This document shows, in pieces, positions 45,716 to 55,648 of a DNA stretch of 64,000 nt. Source of the DNA: Natronorubrum sediminis (GTDB lineage: Archaea; Halobacteriota; Halobacteria; Halobacteriales; Natrialbaceae). Location of the stretch: NCBI RefSeq assembly GCF_900108095.1, contig NZ_FNWL01000001.1, positions 124,001-188,000 of the forward strand, given 5' to 3'. The notes beneath the pieces were generated by a model that had not been told where the DNA came from, ran no database searches, and worked only from the letters and a program-made list of their open reading frames with translations. Position 1 is the stretch's first letter, and every line of letters begins with the position of its first letter. The translations under genes were made by a program, and so were the position numbers.

Positions 45716-46312
45716 CTACGGCGCGTGCTCGCTCTCAGTCAGGCGAACGACCATCGTTTCTTCGACGTCTCGGAGATCGTACTCCGGCAACTCTCCGTCG
45801 GTTCTGCGCACGTACAACGGTTCGACGAGTTGCCACTGGGTGGGGACGGTTCCGGGTGACTCGCTCGAGTCTGCGTCCGCACCGTCGACGTCGTCCCCTT
45901 CGCCCGTGTGCTCGCGTTCTGCTCCGTCAGAAGACTGCTCACCGGCGCGTTCCGCCTCGCTTTCGGGCTCAGAACCGACACGCTCGAGACCGTAGACTTT
46001 ACAGAACTCGTCGGTTTCGCGGGGTTCGAGGGTGCCGTTTCGGAGGTCGGTGGCGAGCGAGCGCGAGAGCCACTCGTCGTCGCAGACGCTTGGCTCCTGG
46101 ACGAGTGCCACGTCCACGAATCGGGTGAGGTACCAGTTCAAGTCGTTCAACAGCGAGACGGCAGCGCCGATGCTGACGGTTCGCAGCGCGATCGAGTTCT
46201 CGAACGGCCGCTCGAGATCGTACGTCGCGAGGGCGTCTCGAGAGGTCTCTCGGGAGAGGAGTTCGTACTGGAGATTGCAGTCGGCCGTCCCGATGAGACA
46301 GACGCGCGTCAC
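45716..46312 (-). CDS. Haloarchaeal protein (DUF5804 type)
   Basis: 198 residues. TRVCLIGTADCNLQYELLSR with the Cys pair, and IGAAVSLLNDLNWYLTRFVD, resemble DUF5804. An acidic disordered insert of about 45 residues interrupts the C-terminal half. The function is unknown. It is separated by only 66 bp from thiI and may be in one transcript with it. Confidence 0.65.
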   Translation of the reverse strand: MTRVCLIGTADCNLQYELLSRETSRDALATYDLERPFENSIALRTVSIGAAVSLLNDLNWYLTRFVDVALVQEPSVCDDEWLSRSLATDLRNGTLEPRETDEFCKVYGLERVGSEPESEAERAGEQSSDGAEREHTGEGDDVDGADADSSESPGTVPTQWQLVEPLYVRRTDGELPEYDLRDVEETMVVRLTESEHAP

Positions 46313-46378
46313 TGACTGTGCATCGGTGCGTCTGCGTAATGTGGGTTTCGCTCCGGCCGACGCACGCGATCCTCGCCG

Positions 46379-47557
46379 TTAGAGTTCGATCAGTTCGGCG
46401 TCCCGTGCAGCCGCTTGTGCACGCTCGAGCAGGTCGTCTGGCTCGGCCGCCAGCAGTGGCTCGAGGCGGGCGTTGGTCTCGACGCGGTCGGGGGCGACGC
46501 GGTTACACCCGGCGTCGATCGTGGAGTCGGAGTAGGTGCCGATTTCTCGGGCCTTCGCGACGATTTCTTGTTTGTCCAGCGTGAGGAGCGGGCGGTGAAT
46601 CGGCAGCCTGCTCGCCCGACTGGTGACGCCCAGGTTTCGGACGGTCTGACTGGATTTCTGCCCGGCCGCCTCGCCGGTAACGATGCCGTTCGCGTCGACG
46701 CGTTCGGCGAGTGTCTCTGCGGCCCGGTAGAAGAATCGCCGGAGCGAGAGCATTCGCCCCTGTTCCATCTCGTTGACGAGCAAGTCGACCGTCTCGCCGC
46801 CGGGGATCTTGTAGACCTGCATGTCGAAGTTGGGGGCGTAGTCCGAGAGCAGGCGAACCGTCTCCATCGCGCGAGCCTCGTGGTCGATACCGCCGTAGTC
46901 TCCGAGGTCGACGTAGGCCGGAATGACCGGGCTACCACGTTTCATGAACTCGTAGGCGGCGACCGGCGAGTCGATGCCGCCGCTGACTAGGGCGATGACG
47001 GGTTCTTGTGCGCCGAGTGGAAGCCCGCCTGGGCCGGGCACTTTCTCGAGGTAGACGAACGCGAAGTCTTCGCGGACCTCGACCCCGAACGTGATGTCGG
47101 GATCGTCGAGATCCACCTCGGGTTCGAACTCGTCCGCAACGGCCTCCCAGATGGCTGTGCCGCCCTCTCGAGCGAGATCCTCGCTCTCGTAGGGCAGCGT
47201 CTTGTCCGAGCGGCGGGCGTCGACCGCGAACGCGCCGCCGGTGTAGTGCTCGCGTGCCGTCTCCTCGAGCAACTCGACGATTCGTTCTTTTTCGGTGCTG
47301 ACGGTGGCAACCGGGCTCGCGGAGACGACGCCGAAGGTGTCGGCCGCGGCCGCCGTCGCCTCCTCCACGGCGTCTTCGGTCGTGTGGATCAGTGGGCGAT
47401 TCCACCGGCGTTCGACCTCGCCGGGGATCGAGCGCTCGGCGAGGAGGGCCTCGAGGTTCTCGACGAGGATTTCCTCCATGTACCGCTTGACGGTGTTGCT
47501 CTTGGTGTTGACGTCCCCGTGGCGGATGAGGACGGTATCGGCTCCCGGCGGGTGCAT
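46379..47557 (-). CDS. thiI: tRNA 4-thiouridine sulfurtransferase ThiI
   Basis: 392 residues. The N-terminal ferredoxin-like and THUMP domains (VFFG absent; RSDKTLPYESEDLAREGG and ITFGVEVREDFAFVYLEK visible) are followed by the PP-loop ATPase domain with SGGIDS (192-197). It adenylates uridine-8 of tRNA for thiolation. No rhodanese domain is present, as in other archaeal ThiI proteins, so sulfur must come from another protein. ATG 47557 is natural. Confidence 0.9.
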   Translation of the reverse strand: MHPPGADTVLIRHGDVNTKSNTVKRYMEEILVENLEALLAERSIPGEVERRWNRPLIHTTEDAVEEATAAAADTFGVVSASPVATVSTEKERIVELLEETAREHYTGGAFAVDARRSDKTLPYESEDLAREGGTAIWEAVADEFEPEVDLDDPDITFGVEVREDFAFVYLEKVPGPGGLPLGAQEPVIALVSGGIDSPVAAYEFMKRGSPVIPAYVDLGDYGGIDHEARAMETVRLLSDYAPNFDMQVYKIPGGETVDLLVNEMEQGRMLSLRRFFYRAAETLAERVDANGIVTGEAAGQKSSQTVRNLGVTSRASRLPIHRPLLTLDKQEIVAKAREIGTYSDSTIDAGCNRVAPDRVETNARLEPLLAAEPDDLLERAQAAARDAELIEL

Positions 47558-47644
47558 GGACGTGGATAGTTGGGCCGAGCTATAAGGGGGTTACGAGGAC
47601 GGGCCTCGAGCGGACGAACGGATAGTCGAGGCAGACGACCGCCC

Positions 47645-48874
47645 TTATCCAGTCGATTCGCTAATCGTCGGGCTCACGCGGCCCGTATGGGCGTAGATGC
47701 CGACGACGAGCACCGCGCCGGCGAGCATCGGGACGATCGCGCTGACGCCGTAGATAATCTGGAAGCCGATCGACTCGACGAGGGGGAGTGAAATGAGCGG
47801 CCCGAGTCCACCGCCCACGTCTCCGAGGACGTTGTTCGTCCCCATGGCGCGGCCGACGCGTTCATCCGGCGTCAAATCCGCGAGCAGCGCCGTCAGCGGG
47901 CCGCCGACCCCGCCCTGACCCGCGCCGATTAGGAGACACGCGAAGACCATCACCTCGAAACTCGAGCCGAAGGCGAGAACGGCGAAGCCAACGCACGAGG
48001 TCGTCAGGAACGCGATCATGACGGGAACGCGCGCACCGACCGTGTCGCTCAGGTAGCCACCGCCGAGCGTGAACACCGCACCCGAGAGAACCGTGATCGC
48101 CATGAGCATCCCCGAGGAGCCCTGCGCGTCGAGACCGAAGATCGAGATCGCTCGCGCGTCGAGCAAGAGCACCAGCGTGGAAAAGAGGACGCCGATGTAC
48201 GCGAAGTAGAGCCCGAAGTTGACGAGACCGATCGTTACCGTGGGCATGCTCGTATCCACGTCCCACGGTTTGACCGAATCCTGCTCGGACTCCACGTGCG
48301 TCTCGGGGACGATCAGATAGGCGATAACGCTCGCCAGGCCGGCAAATGCGGCTGCGAGGACGAACGCCGTCGTATTCGTCCAGAGATCGCTGACGACACC
48401 GCCCAGCACGAGCCCCGCAGGGAAGCCGAACGTAATTCCCGCGCGGACGATACCCATGCTCGTCCCCCTCGAGTCGGCCTCGCTGACGTCGGCGGTGATC
48501 GTGTACGCCGTCGCGAAGACGAGCGCACTGCCGATTCCCCAGAGGATTCTGGCGACCATGAACCAGACCTCCGGCATCGGCGAGACGATCGCGACGACGT
48601 ACATGAACGTCGCGATGCCCTCGATCGCCAGCCCGACGACGAACGGCTTTCGCGTGCCGATTCGATCGACGAGTACGCCGGCCGGTGCGTTCGCGACGAG
48701 TCGTGTGAACCGGTTCGCGCTCAGGATGAGCCCGACCATGAACGCCGAAATGCCCAGCACCTCGCCGAGGTTCGGCAGAATCGGGAAGATGACGCCGCCG
48801 CCGAATCCGACGAAGAAGGTACTCGCGACGACGGCGAGGACGATCCGATTCGAACTGGCAGATGGCAGGGACAC
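47645..48874 (-). CDS. MFS transporter
   Basis: About 409 residues with 12 predicted membrane segments. The first has VLAVVASTFFVGFGGGVIFP, and NRFTRLVANAPAGVLVDRIG resembles the MFS loop 2-3 signature. The substrate is unknown; drug/proton antiport would be typical for the type. GTG 48874 is chosen because the first membrane segment follows directly; the frame is open 93 codons further upstream with no homology-like character. Confidence 0.85.
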   Translation of the reverse strand: MSLPSASSNRIVLAVVASTFFVGFGGGVIFPILPNLGEVLGISAFMVGLILSANRFTRLVANAPAGVLVDRIGTRKPFVVGLAIEGIATFMYVVAIVSPMPEVWFMVARILWGIGSALVFATAYTITADVSEADSRGTSMGIVRAGITFGFPAGLVLGGVVSDLWTNTTAFVLAAAFAGLASVIAYLIVPETHVESEQDSVKPWDVDTSMPTVTIGLVNFGLYFAYIGVLFSTLVLLLDARAISIFGLDAQGSSGMLMAITVLSGAVFTLGGGYLSDTVGARVPVMIAFLTTSCVGFAVLAFGSSFEVMVFACLLIGAGQGGVGGPLTALLADLTPDERVGRAMGTNNVLGDVGGGLGPLISLPLVESIGFQIIYGVSAIVPMLAGAVLVVGIYAHTGRVSPTISESTG

Positions 48875-49102
48875 TGACGATCGCTCTCGAGAGGTGTTGA
48901 GTCGGGTCGAAACGTGGTACCAGAGTATCACGTGCGTTCGCGTAATGGGTCTGTTGGAACCGGAGATCCCCATTTTGGTGCAATTTGGACAGTCACGAGT
49001 GCGACACGGAGAGACCGTGGCCCGCCGTCGCGCACTCGTCGTTCGCTCACCTAACGTGTCGCTAGCGTGAACTATATCGGCTCCGCCGGTGACGAATCGC
49101 AT

Positions 49103-49786
49103 ATGTTGACGAAGCGAGTCGATCGACTGTGGACGTACGAAGAACCGCTGCAATTCTTCGGCGTCGAAATCGGACGGATCATGTCGGTGATGAAGCTCTC
49201 GAGTGGCGGCCTGTTCGTCCAGTCGCCAGCCAGATTGACGCCGAAACTCGAGGCCGCACTCGCGGACCTCGGCGAGGTTCGATTCGTCGCCCCGGCGAGC
49301 AAACTACACGGTCACCTCTACATGGAACAGTACAGGGAGGCCTATCCCGACGCCGAGTTACTGGCTGCACCCGGTCTCCCTGCACGACGATCGGACCTGC
49401 GTTTCGATCAGGTACTCGGTGACACACCCGATCCGCGGTGGGCAACCGATATCGATCAGGTCGTCGTGGCCGGACATCGCTGGCTCACCGAAGTAGCGTA
49501 CTTCCACCGACCGAGCCGAACGGCTATTCTCGGTGATATCGGTTTTCACATCGACGAGCATCATCCACTGAAAACCCGACTCGTCGCTCGAGCCCTTCGA
49601 ATGTACAGGCGAGTGAGTCCGCCGATTGAATTGCGCGCGACGATCACGAACGAGGCGACCTTTCGCCGATCGATACAGGACGTCCTCGCGTGGGACTTCG
49701 ATCGCGTCATCCCCGGGCACGGAACGATCGTCGAGACTGGGGGCAAATCGGCCGTTATCGAGGGCTACGACTGGCTGCTCGAGTAG
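49103..49786 (+). CDS. Metallo-beta-lactamase-fold-like protein (DUF4336)
   Basis: 227 residues. SSGGLFVQSPARLTPKLEAA, VRFVAPASKLHGHLYMEQY and VIPGHGTIVETGG match DUF4336, a family related to the metallo-beta-lactamase fold but without the full HxHxDH site. Cytoplasmic, function unknown. ATG 49103 is chosen because the TATA-like ACTATATC lies 25-30 bp upstream. It is divergent from the MFS gene. Confidence 0.75.
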   Translation: MLTKRVDRLWTYEEPLQFFGVEIGRIMSVMKLSSGGLFVQSPARLTPKLEAALADLGEVRFVAPASKLHGHLYMEQYREAYPDAELLAAPGLPARRSDLRFDQVLGDTPDPRWATDIDQVVVAGHRWLTEVAYFHRPSRTAILGDIGFHIDEHHPLKTRLVARALRMYRRVSPPIELRATITNEATFRRSIQDVLAWDFDRVIPGHGTIVETGGKSAVIEGYDWLLE

Positions 49787-49840
49787 CTCTTCGCTGGTAT
49801 CTCACGCCGGCTCAACACAAAATTGGACTCGAAGGTGGCC

Positions 49841-51046
49841 TTAGAACGTCGAGAGTTCGCCGTCGATCACGCGGCGGGTGATGTCGGTGACGTTGGCGAG
49901 TTCGTCGTCGACGATGGCTTCGACATCGTCCTCGACGTCGCCGAGTTCGACGCCGTCGTCGGTGACGATGTGAATGTCGGCGACGTGGGGTTCGTCGATC
50001 GGTCGGCCGATCTGTGAGAGAAGGCGGACGCGCAGGTCGCGGATGCCGTCGACCTCGTCGACGACCTGTTCTGCGATCTCAGTCGAGAGCAGGTTGTAGA
50101 TCTTCCCGATGTGGTTGACCGGGTTCTTGCCGCTCGTCGCTTCCATCGACATCGAGCGATTCGGGGTGATGAGGCCGTTCGCGCGGTTGCCGCGGCCGAC
50201 CGAGCCGTCGTCGCCCTGCTCGGCAGAGGTGCCGGTGACGGTCAGATAAATCGAGCCCTGTTCGTAGTCGTCGGCCGTGTTGACGTGCACGTCGACCGAC
50301 CGGTCGGTGTGCTCGCTCGCCACGTCCTCGACGAACTCCCGGACGGATTCGACGGCCTCCGCGTACGCGTCGATGTCCGCGATGTGCTCATCGATCATCG
50401 CCGCCGCGACGGTGACGTCGATCTCGTCGCCCTCGCGTTTGCCCATCAGCTTCACGTCGGTGCCGAGATACGGGTGTTCGTCGGCGAATTCGCCGTTCAG
50501 CCGGGCCTCGGCCTCGAGCACGATCTGCTCGGTTTCGCTGAGCGGGGCGTGACCGACGCCGAAACTCGTGTCGTTGGCCATCGGGACGCTCACTTCGTCT
50601 TCTCCGAAAACTTCCTGCAGGTCACCGCTCCCCTCACCGAGTTTGACGTCGACGACGATGTCCTCGCCGTAAGTGAGGTGGGGGATCTCGGACTCGAGGT
50701 ACGCTCGAGCGGCTTTGAGCGCGATGGTCTCGGCCGGGATCGTCTGGCCTTCGTAGTGTTTGGTCGCACGGCCGACGATCAGGAGGTAGATGGGGTCGAC
50801 AACTTCGCCGCCGCCGAATGCGGGTGCGGCTTCGCCGGCGACGAGTTGCGTCTCGTCGGTGTTGAAGTGAAGCACTTCGCCGACGCGATCTAAGTACTCG
50901 CGGGCCAACGCTCCGGCGACGGCTTCGGCGATGCCGTCACAGATGGAATCGGGGTGCCCGATTCCCTTTCGCTCGACGATCTCGACGTCCTGGTCTTCGA
51001 CTGCTCGACGGTCGATTGGCTCGATCCGAATGTTCCGCTCGCTCAT
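49841..51046 (-). CDS. mat: S-adenosylmethionine synthetase (archaeal type)
   Basis: 401 residues. The archaeal MAT sequence differs from bacterial MetK and is recognised by [56 protein letters not shown] and ISQ-like [12 protein letters not shown]. It makes SAM from methionine and ATP. ATG 51046 fits. It feeds the methyltransferases, including the one in this window. Monocistronic. Confidence 0.96.
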   Translation of the reverse strand: MSERNIRIEPIDRRAVEDQDVEIVERKGIGHPDSICDGIAEAVAGALAREYLDRVGEVLHFNTDETQLVAGEAAPAFGGGEVVDPIYLLIVGRATKHYEGQTIPAETIALKAARAYLESEIPHLTYGEDIVVDVKLGEGSGDLQEVFGEDEVSVPMANDTSFGVGHAPLSETEQIVLEAEARLNGEFADEHPYLGTDVKLMGKREGDEIDVTVAAAMIDEHIADIDAYAEAVESVREFVEDVASEHTDRSVDVHVNTADDYEQGSIYLTVTGTSAEQGDDGSVGRGNRANGLITPNRSMSMEATSGKNPVNHIGKIYNLLSTEIAEQVVDEVDGIRDLRVRLLSQIGRPIDEPHVADIHIVTDDGVELGDVEDDVEAIVDDELANVTDITRRVIDGELSTF

Positions 51047-51189
51047 ACCCCGGAGTTAGCGAAGCGTGGTTCTATAACTTGCGGAAACAGAATCGGCTCG
51101 AAAAATGCTTGCAGGTTATAGGGCTGAGCGAAATCGGGCGTCTCTGGCCCCTTTCTGCGCTCTGTTACGCGTATTTGTGCGTCGACACC

Positions 51190-51735
51190 TCACGAGTCGA
51201 GTAACAGCCCCAGATACGACGTTCGGATCTGTTCGTCGGGATCGAGTTCGAGGCGTTCGAGCACCGCATACACCGACTCGCGGGCCGACTCGAGGTCGGC
51301 TTCGTCCTCGACGTCGGTCTCGACTTCGACGTACTCACCTACATCGTCCACCAAATCGAGCGTGATCGTGAACCCCTCGAGGTCGAATCGCTCGCGGTCT
51401 TTGTGAACCGTTGCAGCGGGTTCGAACCCGAGGTTCGTAAGGATCGCATCGAACGTGTCGTCGTCTGCGACTGCCGTTTCGAACTCCTCGCGGCTCTTGG
51501 ATTCGTTGTCGAGGAGCGGTCCCTTGTAGGTCACTCTCGTCTCCTCGACGTCCGATTCGGCGTCTGACTCTCGACGAATTCGTAGTGCTTCGTCGGTTTC
51601 GGCAAAAGTCCGGTGGGGCGCATCGTAGTACGTATCTCGCTGAACGAGTGCCCCCTCCCGCGTCGCCTCGAGTGCCTCGAGTCGGGTTCGAACGGTCTCG
51701 AGGTCGGCGGGAACCTTCACTTCGACTTCGTACAT
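51190..51735 (-). CDS. CYTH-domain protein (class IV adenylate cyclase-like)
   Basis: 181 residues from ATG 51735. MYEVEVKVPADLETVRTRLE contains the EVEVK signature of CYTH domains, and RIRRESDAESDVEETRVTYK supplies the Arg/Lys-rich tunnel. Such proteins hydrolyse triphosphates or form cyclic AMP, and archaeal members usually act as triphosphatases. It is divergent from the FKBP gene (93 bp between). Confidence 0.85.
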   Translation of the reverse strand: MYEVEVKVPADLETVRTRLEALEATREGALVQRDTYYDAPHRTFAETDEALRIRRESDAESDVEETRVTYKGPLLDNESKSREEFETAVADDDTFDAILTNLGFEPAATVHKDRERFDLEGFTITLDLVDDVGEYVEVETDVEDEADLESARESVYAVLERLELDPDEQIRTSYLGLLLDS

Positions 51736-51828
51736 GCTCGAGGCCACGAGCACCGAGAGTAAGTATCGGTCGCTCCGTGCCCGCGTGAAAACGTGTCCCT
51801 TAAATGTAGACGGCGGGACGTACAACGT

Positions 51829-52788
51829 ATGACCGAGGATCAGGAGGCCGAACTCGAGGAGCAGGCCGATGACGTTGACGAATCAGCAGACGAAGACGCC
51901 CAGGAGGGGCTTCAAACGGGCGATTTCGTCGAAATCGAATACACCGCGTACACCGTCGAGGACGAGCAACTCGTCGACACGACGGATCCCGAGGTCGCCG
52001 AAGAAGAAGGCGTCGACGATCAGGGCCAGGAGTTCAAGCCCCGAACGATCGTTCTCGGTGAGGGCCACATCTTCGAAGGCGTCGAGGAGGCACTCACTGG
52101 CAGCGAAGCCGGCGACTCCGGTACCGTGACGATCGACGCCGAAGAGGCATTCGGCGAGTACGACCCCGACGACGTCCAGACGGTTAGCGCCGAGAAGATC
52201 GACGAAGACGACCGCTACCCCGGCGCAAACGTGCAAGTCGACGGCCAGCAGGGCTACATCAGCACGATTATCGGCGGCCGCGCTCGCGTCGACTTCAACC
52301 ACCCACTCGCCGGCGAAGACGTCGAGTACGAGTACGAGATTCTCGCGGAAGTCGACGACCGCGAACAGCAGGCTGCCGGCCTGTTCGAGATGTTCCTCGG
52401 CATGGAACCAGACCTCTGGATCGAGACCGACGAGGTCGAAGAGGAAGTTCCCGTCGAACCCGACGAAGACGAGGACGAGGACGCAGAACCTGAGTTCGAA
52501 ACCGAGGTCGTCGAGAAAGAGACGCTCTACCTCGAGGCCACGCCACAGATGACCATGAACCAGCAGTGGATGATGGGCAAACAACAGATCGGTCAGCAGG
52601 TCATCGACCAGATCGGTGTCGACCGCGTCATCGTCCAGGAAGTCATCGACGGCATGGGTATGGGTGGAATGGGCGGCATGATGGGCGGTATGGGCGGCAT
52701 GGGCGGCGGCGACATCGAGGAAGCCCTCGAGGACGCCGACGTCGACGCCGACGAAATTGTCGAGGAACTCGAAGGCGCAGAAGAGTAA
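51829..52788 (+). CDS. FKBP-type peptidyl-prolyl isomerase with Met/Gly-rich tail
   Basis: 319 residues. A haloarchaeal acidic N-terminus is followed by the FKBP core (VEIEYTAYTVEDEQLVDTTD, GHIFEGVEEALTGSEAGD), with the IF-domain insert (GANVQVDGQQGYISTIIGGR). The C-terminal region (residues 245-300) is rich in Met and Gln and includes a long Met/Gly run (GMGMGGMGGMMGGMGGMGGG), which is unusual. It is a cytoplasmic folding factor. Start ATG 51829. Confidence 0.85.
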   Translation: MTEDQEAELEEQADDVDESADEDAQEGLQTGDFVEIEYTAYTVEDEQLVDTTDPEVAEEEGVDDQGQEFKPRTIVLGEGHIFEGVEEALTGSEAGDSGTVTIDAEEAFGEYDPDDVQTVSAEKIDEDDRYPGANVQVDGQQGYISTIIGGRARVDFNHPLAGEDVEYEYEILAEVDDREQQAAGLFEMFLGMEPDLWIETDEVEEEVPVEPDEDEDEDAEPEFETEVVEKETLYLEATPQMTMNQQWMMGKQQIGQQVIDQIGVDRVIVQEVIDGMGMGGMGGMMGGMGGMGGGDIEEALEDADVDADEIVEELEGAEE

Positions 52789-52959
52789 CGTCGCTCGTAC
52801 TAAACGGCATTTACCGACGAACGCATTTTTACCGGAGCTTCTCACTCAGCACTGCGTGTGCTCGAGGAGGGGGACACAGACGGTCCGTCGTTTAGCGCGA
52901 CGTGAGCGAGCAGATGTCACTGTAAGACCAGAATCGACTCGTACCCCGTCTCGAGCGAG

Positions 52960-53586
52960 TTACGCAATATCTCGGCTCGTGTCGATCGCGACTTCTTCGA
53001 CGAGTTCGAGTTTGATCGCTTCGGTCGGCTGTTTGCCCTCGCGGAATTTTGGGATCGTGAGATGATTTTCGAGTTCCGTGCCGGCGATTTTCGTTCGCAA
53101 GTCGAAGACGGCATCCGCGGCGTGGAGTGTCCGTGGCCGACTTTTAGGAACATCGTTCCCTTTGAGACAGTGTAAGATGGCGATCGAACCGGTCTCGATC
53201 ATCTGCGTCTTGAGTTCGTTGAGAAAGGTGACGTACTCGGTCGGGTCGGCTCGCTCGAGGAGATCCATCGTGTCGACGATGAGATTCGCGCCGTCGGGCA
53301 ACGCGCCGATCAACTGGGTCGCTTCCTCGAGTGGGTCGTCGCTGGTGACGTGTCGAACGGTCGGACTGCCGACTGATGACGGCGAGGCTTCGATTGCTCG
53401 ATTGACTGCCTCGTCGGAGCGTTCGGTCGAGAGGTACAGGGTCCCGCGGGCGGCCGTGAGTTCGTACAAGAGAAGTTCCGACTGGCTCGCTGGCTCGGCA
53501 GTGTAGGCGACGACACACCCTGTCGGTAACCCACCCTCGAGTTTCCGATCCAACACGTCGATTCCAGTCTCCAGCCGACCCGCCAT
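52960..53586 (-). CDS. RecA-fold (RAD55-like) ATPase-type protein, DUF7125
   Basis: 208 residues from ATG 53586. RLETGIDVLDRKLEGGLPTG is the KaiC/RAD55 start, but the P-loop is degenerate (EPASQSELLLYEL), so it may not hydrolyse ATP. LPDGANLIVDTMDLLER occupies the Walker B position. Haloarchaeal function unknown. Preceded by a 232-bp gap to pyrB (divergent). Confidence 0.7.
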   Translation of the reverse strand: MAGRLETGIDVLDRKLEGGLPTGCVVAYTAEPASQSELLLYELTAARGTLYLSTERSDEAVNRAIEASPSSVGSPTVRHVTSDDPLEEATQLIGALPDGANLIVDTMDLLERADPTEYVTFLNELKTQMIETGSIAILHCLKGNDVPKSRPRTLHAADAVFDLRTKIAGTELENHLTIPKFREGKQPTEAIKLELVEEVAIDTSRDIA

Positions 53587-53818
53587 GCAATTGCGCGTAC
53601 TTACCGCAGCGCTCGCATAACTCTTTGGCTTCAGTACATTCACTGGAAACGAGGTGTGTGTAGCACCCCGTCTCTGCGGACGCTACTGCGGATGTTTTCC
53701 CGTCACTATCGGTGCGGTACTGGCTAACCTTTCCGCTCGCGTATCGTTTGTTCTCGCTCGGTAATACGCGACGTCGAATGGGGAGATTCAAGGGGACGCC
53801 AAGAGCTAACACGAACGA

Positions 53819-54751
53819 ATGCGCCACGATCACCTCATCACGAGCAAACAACTCTCGCGGGCGGACATCGAGACGGTCCTCGACCGAGCGGCCGAGATCG
53901 ATGCCGACCCATCGACGGTCGCCGACCGACACGCGAACACGTTGCTCGGCTTGCTCTTTTTCGAGCCGAGTACGCGGACGAAGATGAGCTTCGAAACCGC
54001 CATGAAACGCCTCGGAGGCGACGTCGTCGACATGGGTTCGATCGAATCCTCGAGCGTCAAGAAAGGCGAGACGCTCGCCGATACGGTCCGCGTTATCGAA
54101 GGTTACGCGGACGCACTCGTCTTGCGCCATCCTCGCCAAGGGGCGGCGACGATGGCCAGCGAGTTCGTCGACGTGCCACTGTTGAACGCCGGTGACGGTG
54201 CTGGACACCACCCGACACAGACGATGCTCGATCTCTACACGATCCGCGAAAACGCCGGGCTGGACGATCTAACGATCGGGATCATGGGTGACCTGAAGTA
54301 CGGCCGGACGGTTCACTCGCTGGCCCACGCCCTGACGAACTTCGACGCACGCCAGCACTTTATCAGCCCGGAGAGCCTCCAGTTGCCCCGCGAGGTCGTC
54401 TACGACCTTCATCAATCCGACGACGGTCCGGGAATCCGTGAACACGAGGCGCTCGAGGAGGTATTGCCGTCGCTCGACGTCCTCTACGTGACCAGAATCC
54501 AGCGCGAACGCTTCCCCGACGAATCCGAGTACCAGAAGGTCGCGGGTGAGTACCAGATCGACCTCGAGACGCTCGAGGCTGCAGCGGACGATTTGACGGT
54601 GATGCATCCGCTTCCCCGCGTCGACGAGATCGCACCCGAGATCGACGACACGACTCACGCGGCGTACTTCGATCAGGCACACAACGGGGTGCCGGTTCGG
54701 ATGGCGTTGTTGGATCTGTTGCTCACGGACGGAGGTGATCTCGATGAGTGA
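53819..54751 (+). CDS. pyrB: Aspartate carbamoyltransferase, catalytic subunit
   Basis: Condenses carbamoyl phosphate with aspartate in pyrimidine synthesis. 310 residues: [36 protein letters not shown] and [11 protein letters not shown] are the family motifs. It overlaps pyrI by 8 bp. Start ATG 53819. Confidence 0.97.
   Translation: MRHDHLITSKQLSRADIETVLDRAAEIDADPSTVADRHANTLLGLLFFEPSTRTKMSFETAMKRLGGDVVDMGSIESSSVKKGETLADTVRVIEGYADALVLRHPRQGAATMASEFVDVPLLNAGDGAGHHPTQTMLDLYTIRENAGLDDLTIGIMGDLKYGRTVHSLAHALTNFDARQHFISPESLQLPREVVYDLHQSDDGPGIREHEALEEVLPSLDVLYVTRIQRERFPDESEYQKVAGEYQIDLETLEAAADDLTVMHPLPRVDEIAPEIDDTTHAAYFDQAHNGVPVRMALLDLLLTDGGDLDE
54731..54739 (+). promoter_or_regulatory. Consensus Shine-Dalgarno site of pyrI
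   Basis: GGAGGTGAT inside the end of pyrB lies 5 bp before the pyrI ATG at 54744. It is complementary to the 16S rRNA end and explains translation of the overlapping second gene. Confidence 0.7.
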
Positions 54752-55232
54752 CGATGGGGCCAACGGCGAGACGGGCGGCGACCACCAGTTACGCGTCAGC
54801 AAGATCCGAAGCGGAACCGTCATCGATCACGTTCGGGGTGGGCAGGCGCTGAACGTACTGGCGATTCTCGGCATCGACGGCAGCGAGGGTGAGGAGCTTT
54901 CGATCGGAATGAACGTCCCCTCGGATCGGCTCGCGCGAAAAGACATCGTCAAAGTCGAAGGGCGAGAGCTCAGCCAAGACGAAGTAGACGTGCTCTCGCT
55001 CATCGCCCCCGAGTCGACGATCAACATCGTTCGGGATTACGACGTGATCGAAAAGCACCGCGTCGATCGCCCGGAACTCGTTGAAGGCGTCCTCTCGTGT
55101 CCAAATTCGGGGTGTATTACGACCGGCGACGAACCGGTTACGTCCACGTTCGACGTGCTCGAGGACGGAGTCAGATGTGCGTATTGCGAGACGATCGTCC
55201 GCACCGGGATCGCCTCGTTAATCGACACCTGA
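54744..55232 (+). CDS. pyrI: Aspartate carbamoyltransferase, regulatory subunit
   Basis: 162 residues. [20 protein letters not shown] and [19 protein letters not shown] are the nucleotide-binding domain; the C-terminal zinc site uses CPNSGC and CAYC. It carries allosteric control by ATP and CTP to PyrB. The second of two ATGs is chosen for the GGAGGTGAT signal 5 bp before it; the upstream in-frame one would lie inside pyrB. Confidence 0.95.
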   Translation: MSDDGANGETGGDHQLRVSKIRSGTVIDHVRGGQALNVLAILGIDGSEGEELSIGMNVPSDRLARKDIVKVEGRELSQDEVDVLSLIAPESTINIVRDYDVIEKHRVDRPELVEGVLSCPNSGCITTGDEPVTSTFDVLEDGVRCAYCETIVRTGIASLIDT

Positions 55233-55382
55233 ACGCCGCTGGCGCACACGAGTCCCGTTTCCATCGTGTTTTTCGGTACCCCGTGGTGATCTACACGAAT
55301 GGTCTCGTTACTGAGACTTTTTTCACCCCGAGAGAACTGTCCAGAATAGCTAAGTAGCTATCAAAAGAACGTGGAGATGTAC

Positions 55383-55502
55383 ATGTCTCGTACAGTTAAA
55401 CTCCTGCTCGCCCTGTTCGTCATCGCCGTTTTCTGGAAGGTTGCCCTCAGCGGCTCTTCCGACGTCGAGATCGAAGAAGTCGAGTACGAACCGGTCGAAT
55501 AG
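55383..55502 (+). CDS. Small membrane protein (39 aa)
   Basis: The frame MSRTVKLLLALFVIAVFWKV is a basic start plus one membrane segment, followed by a very acidic tail (DVEIEEVEYEPVE) and TAG. The design is that of single-span small proteins found in haloarchaeal genomes. It stands alone 150 bp after pyrI. No function is known. Confidence 0.6.
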   Translation: MSRTVKLLLALFVIAVFWKVALSGSSDVEIEEVEYEPVE

Positions 55503-55648
55503 TCCCCGACAACCGTCATTTTTCGGCGTCTCGATCGCGGAGTTGCCTCGCTACTCGCGTGTACAAATCCTGTCGACACGGTACTGATTGGTGAGGTGAA
55601 CACGGTGCGTTCCGAACGGCTTACGGCGTCGGCGACGAACCATCCACT

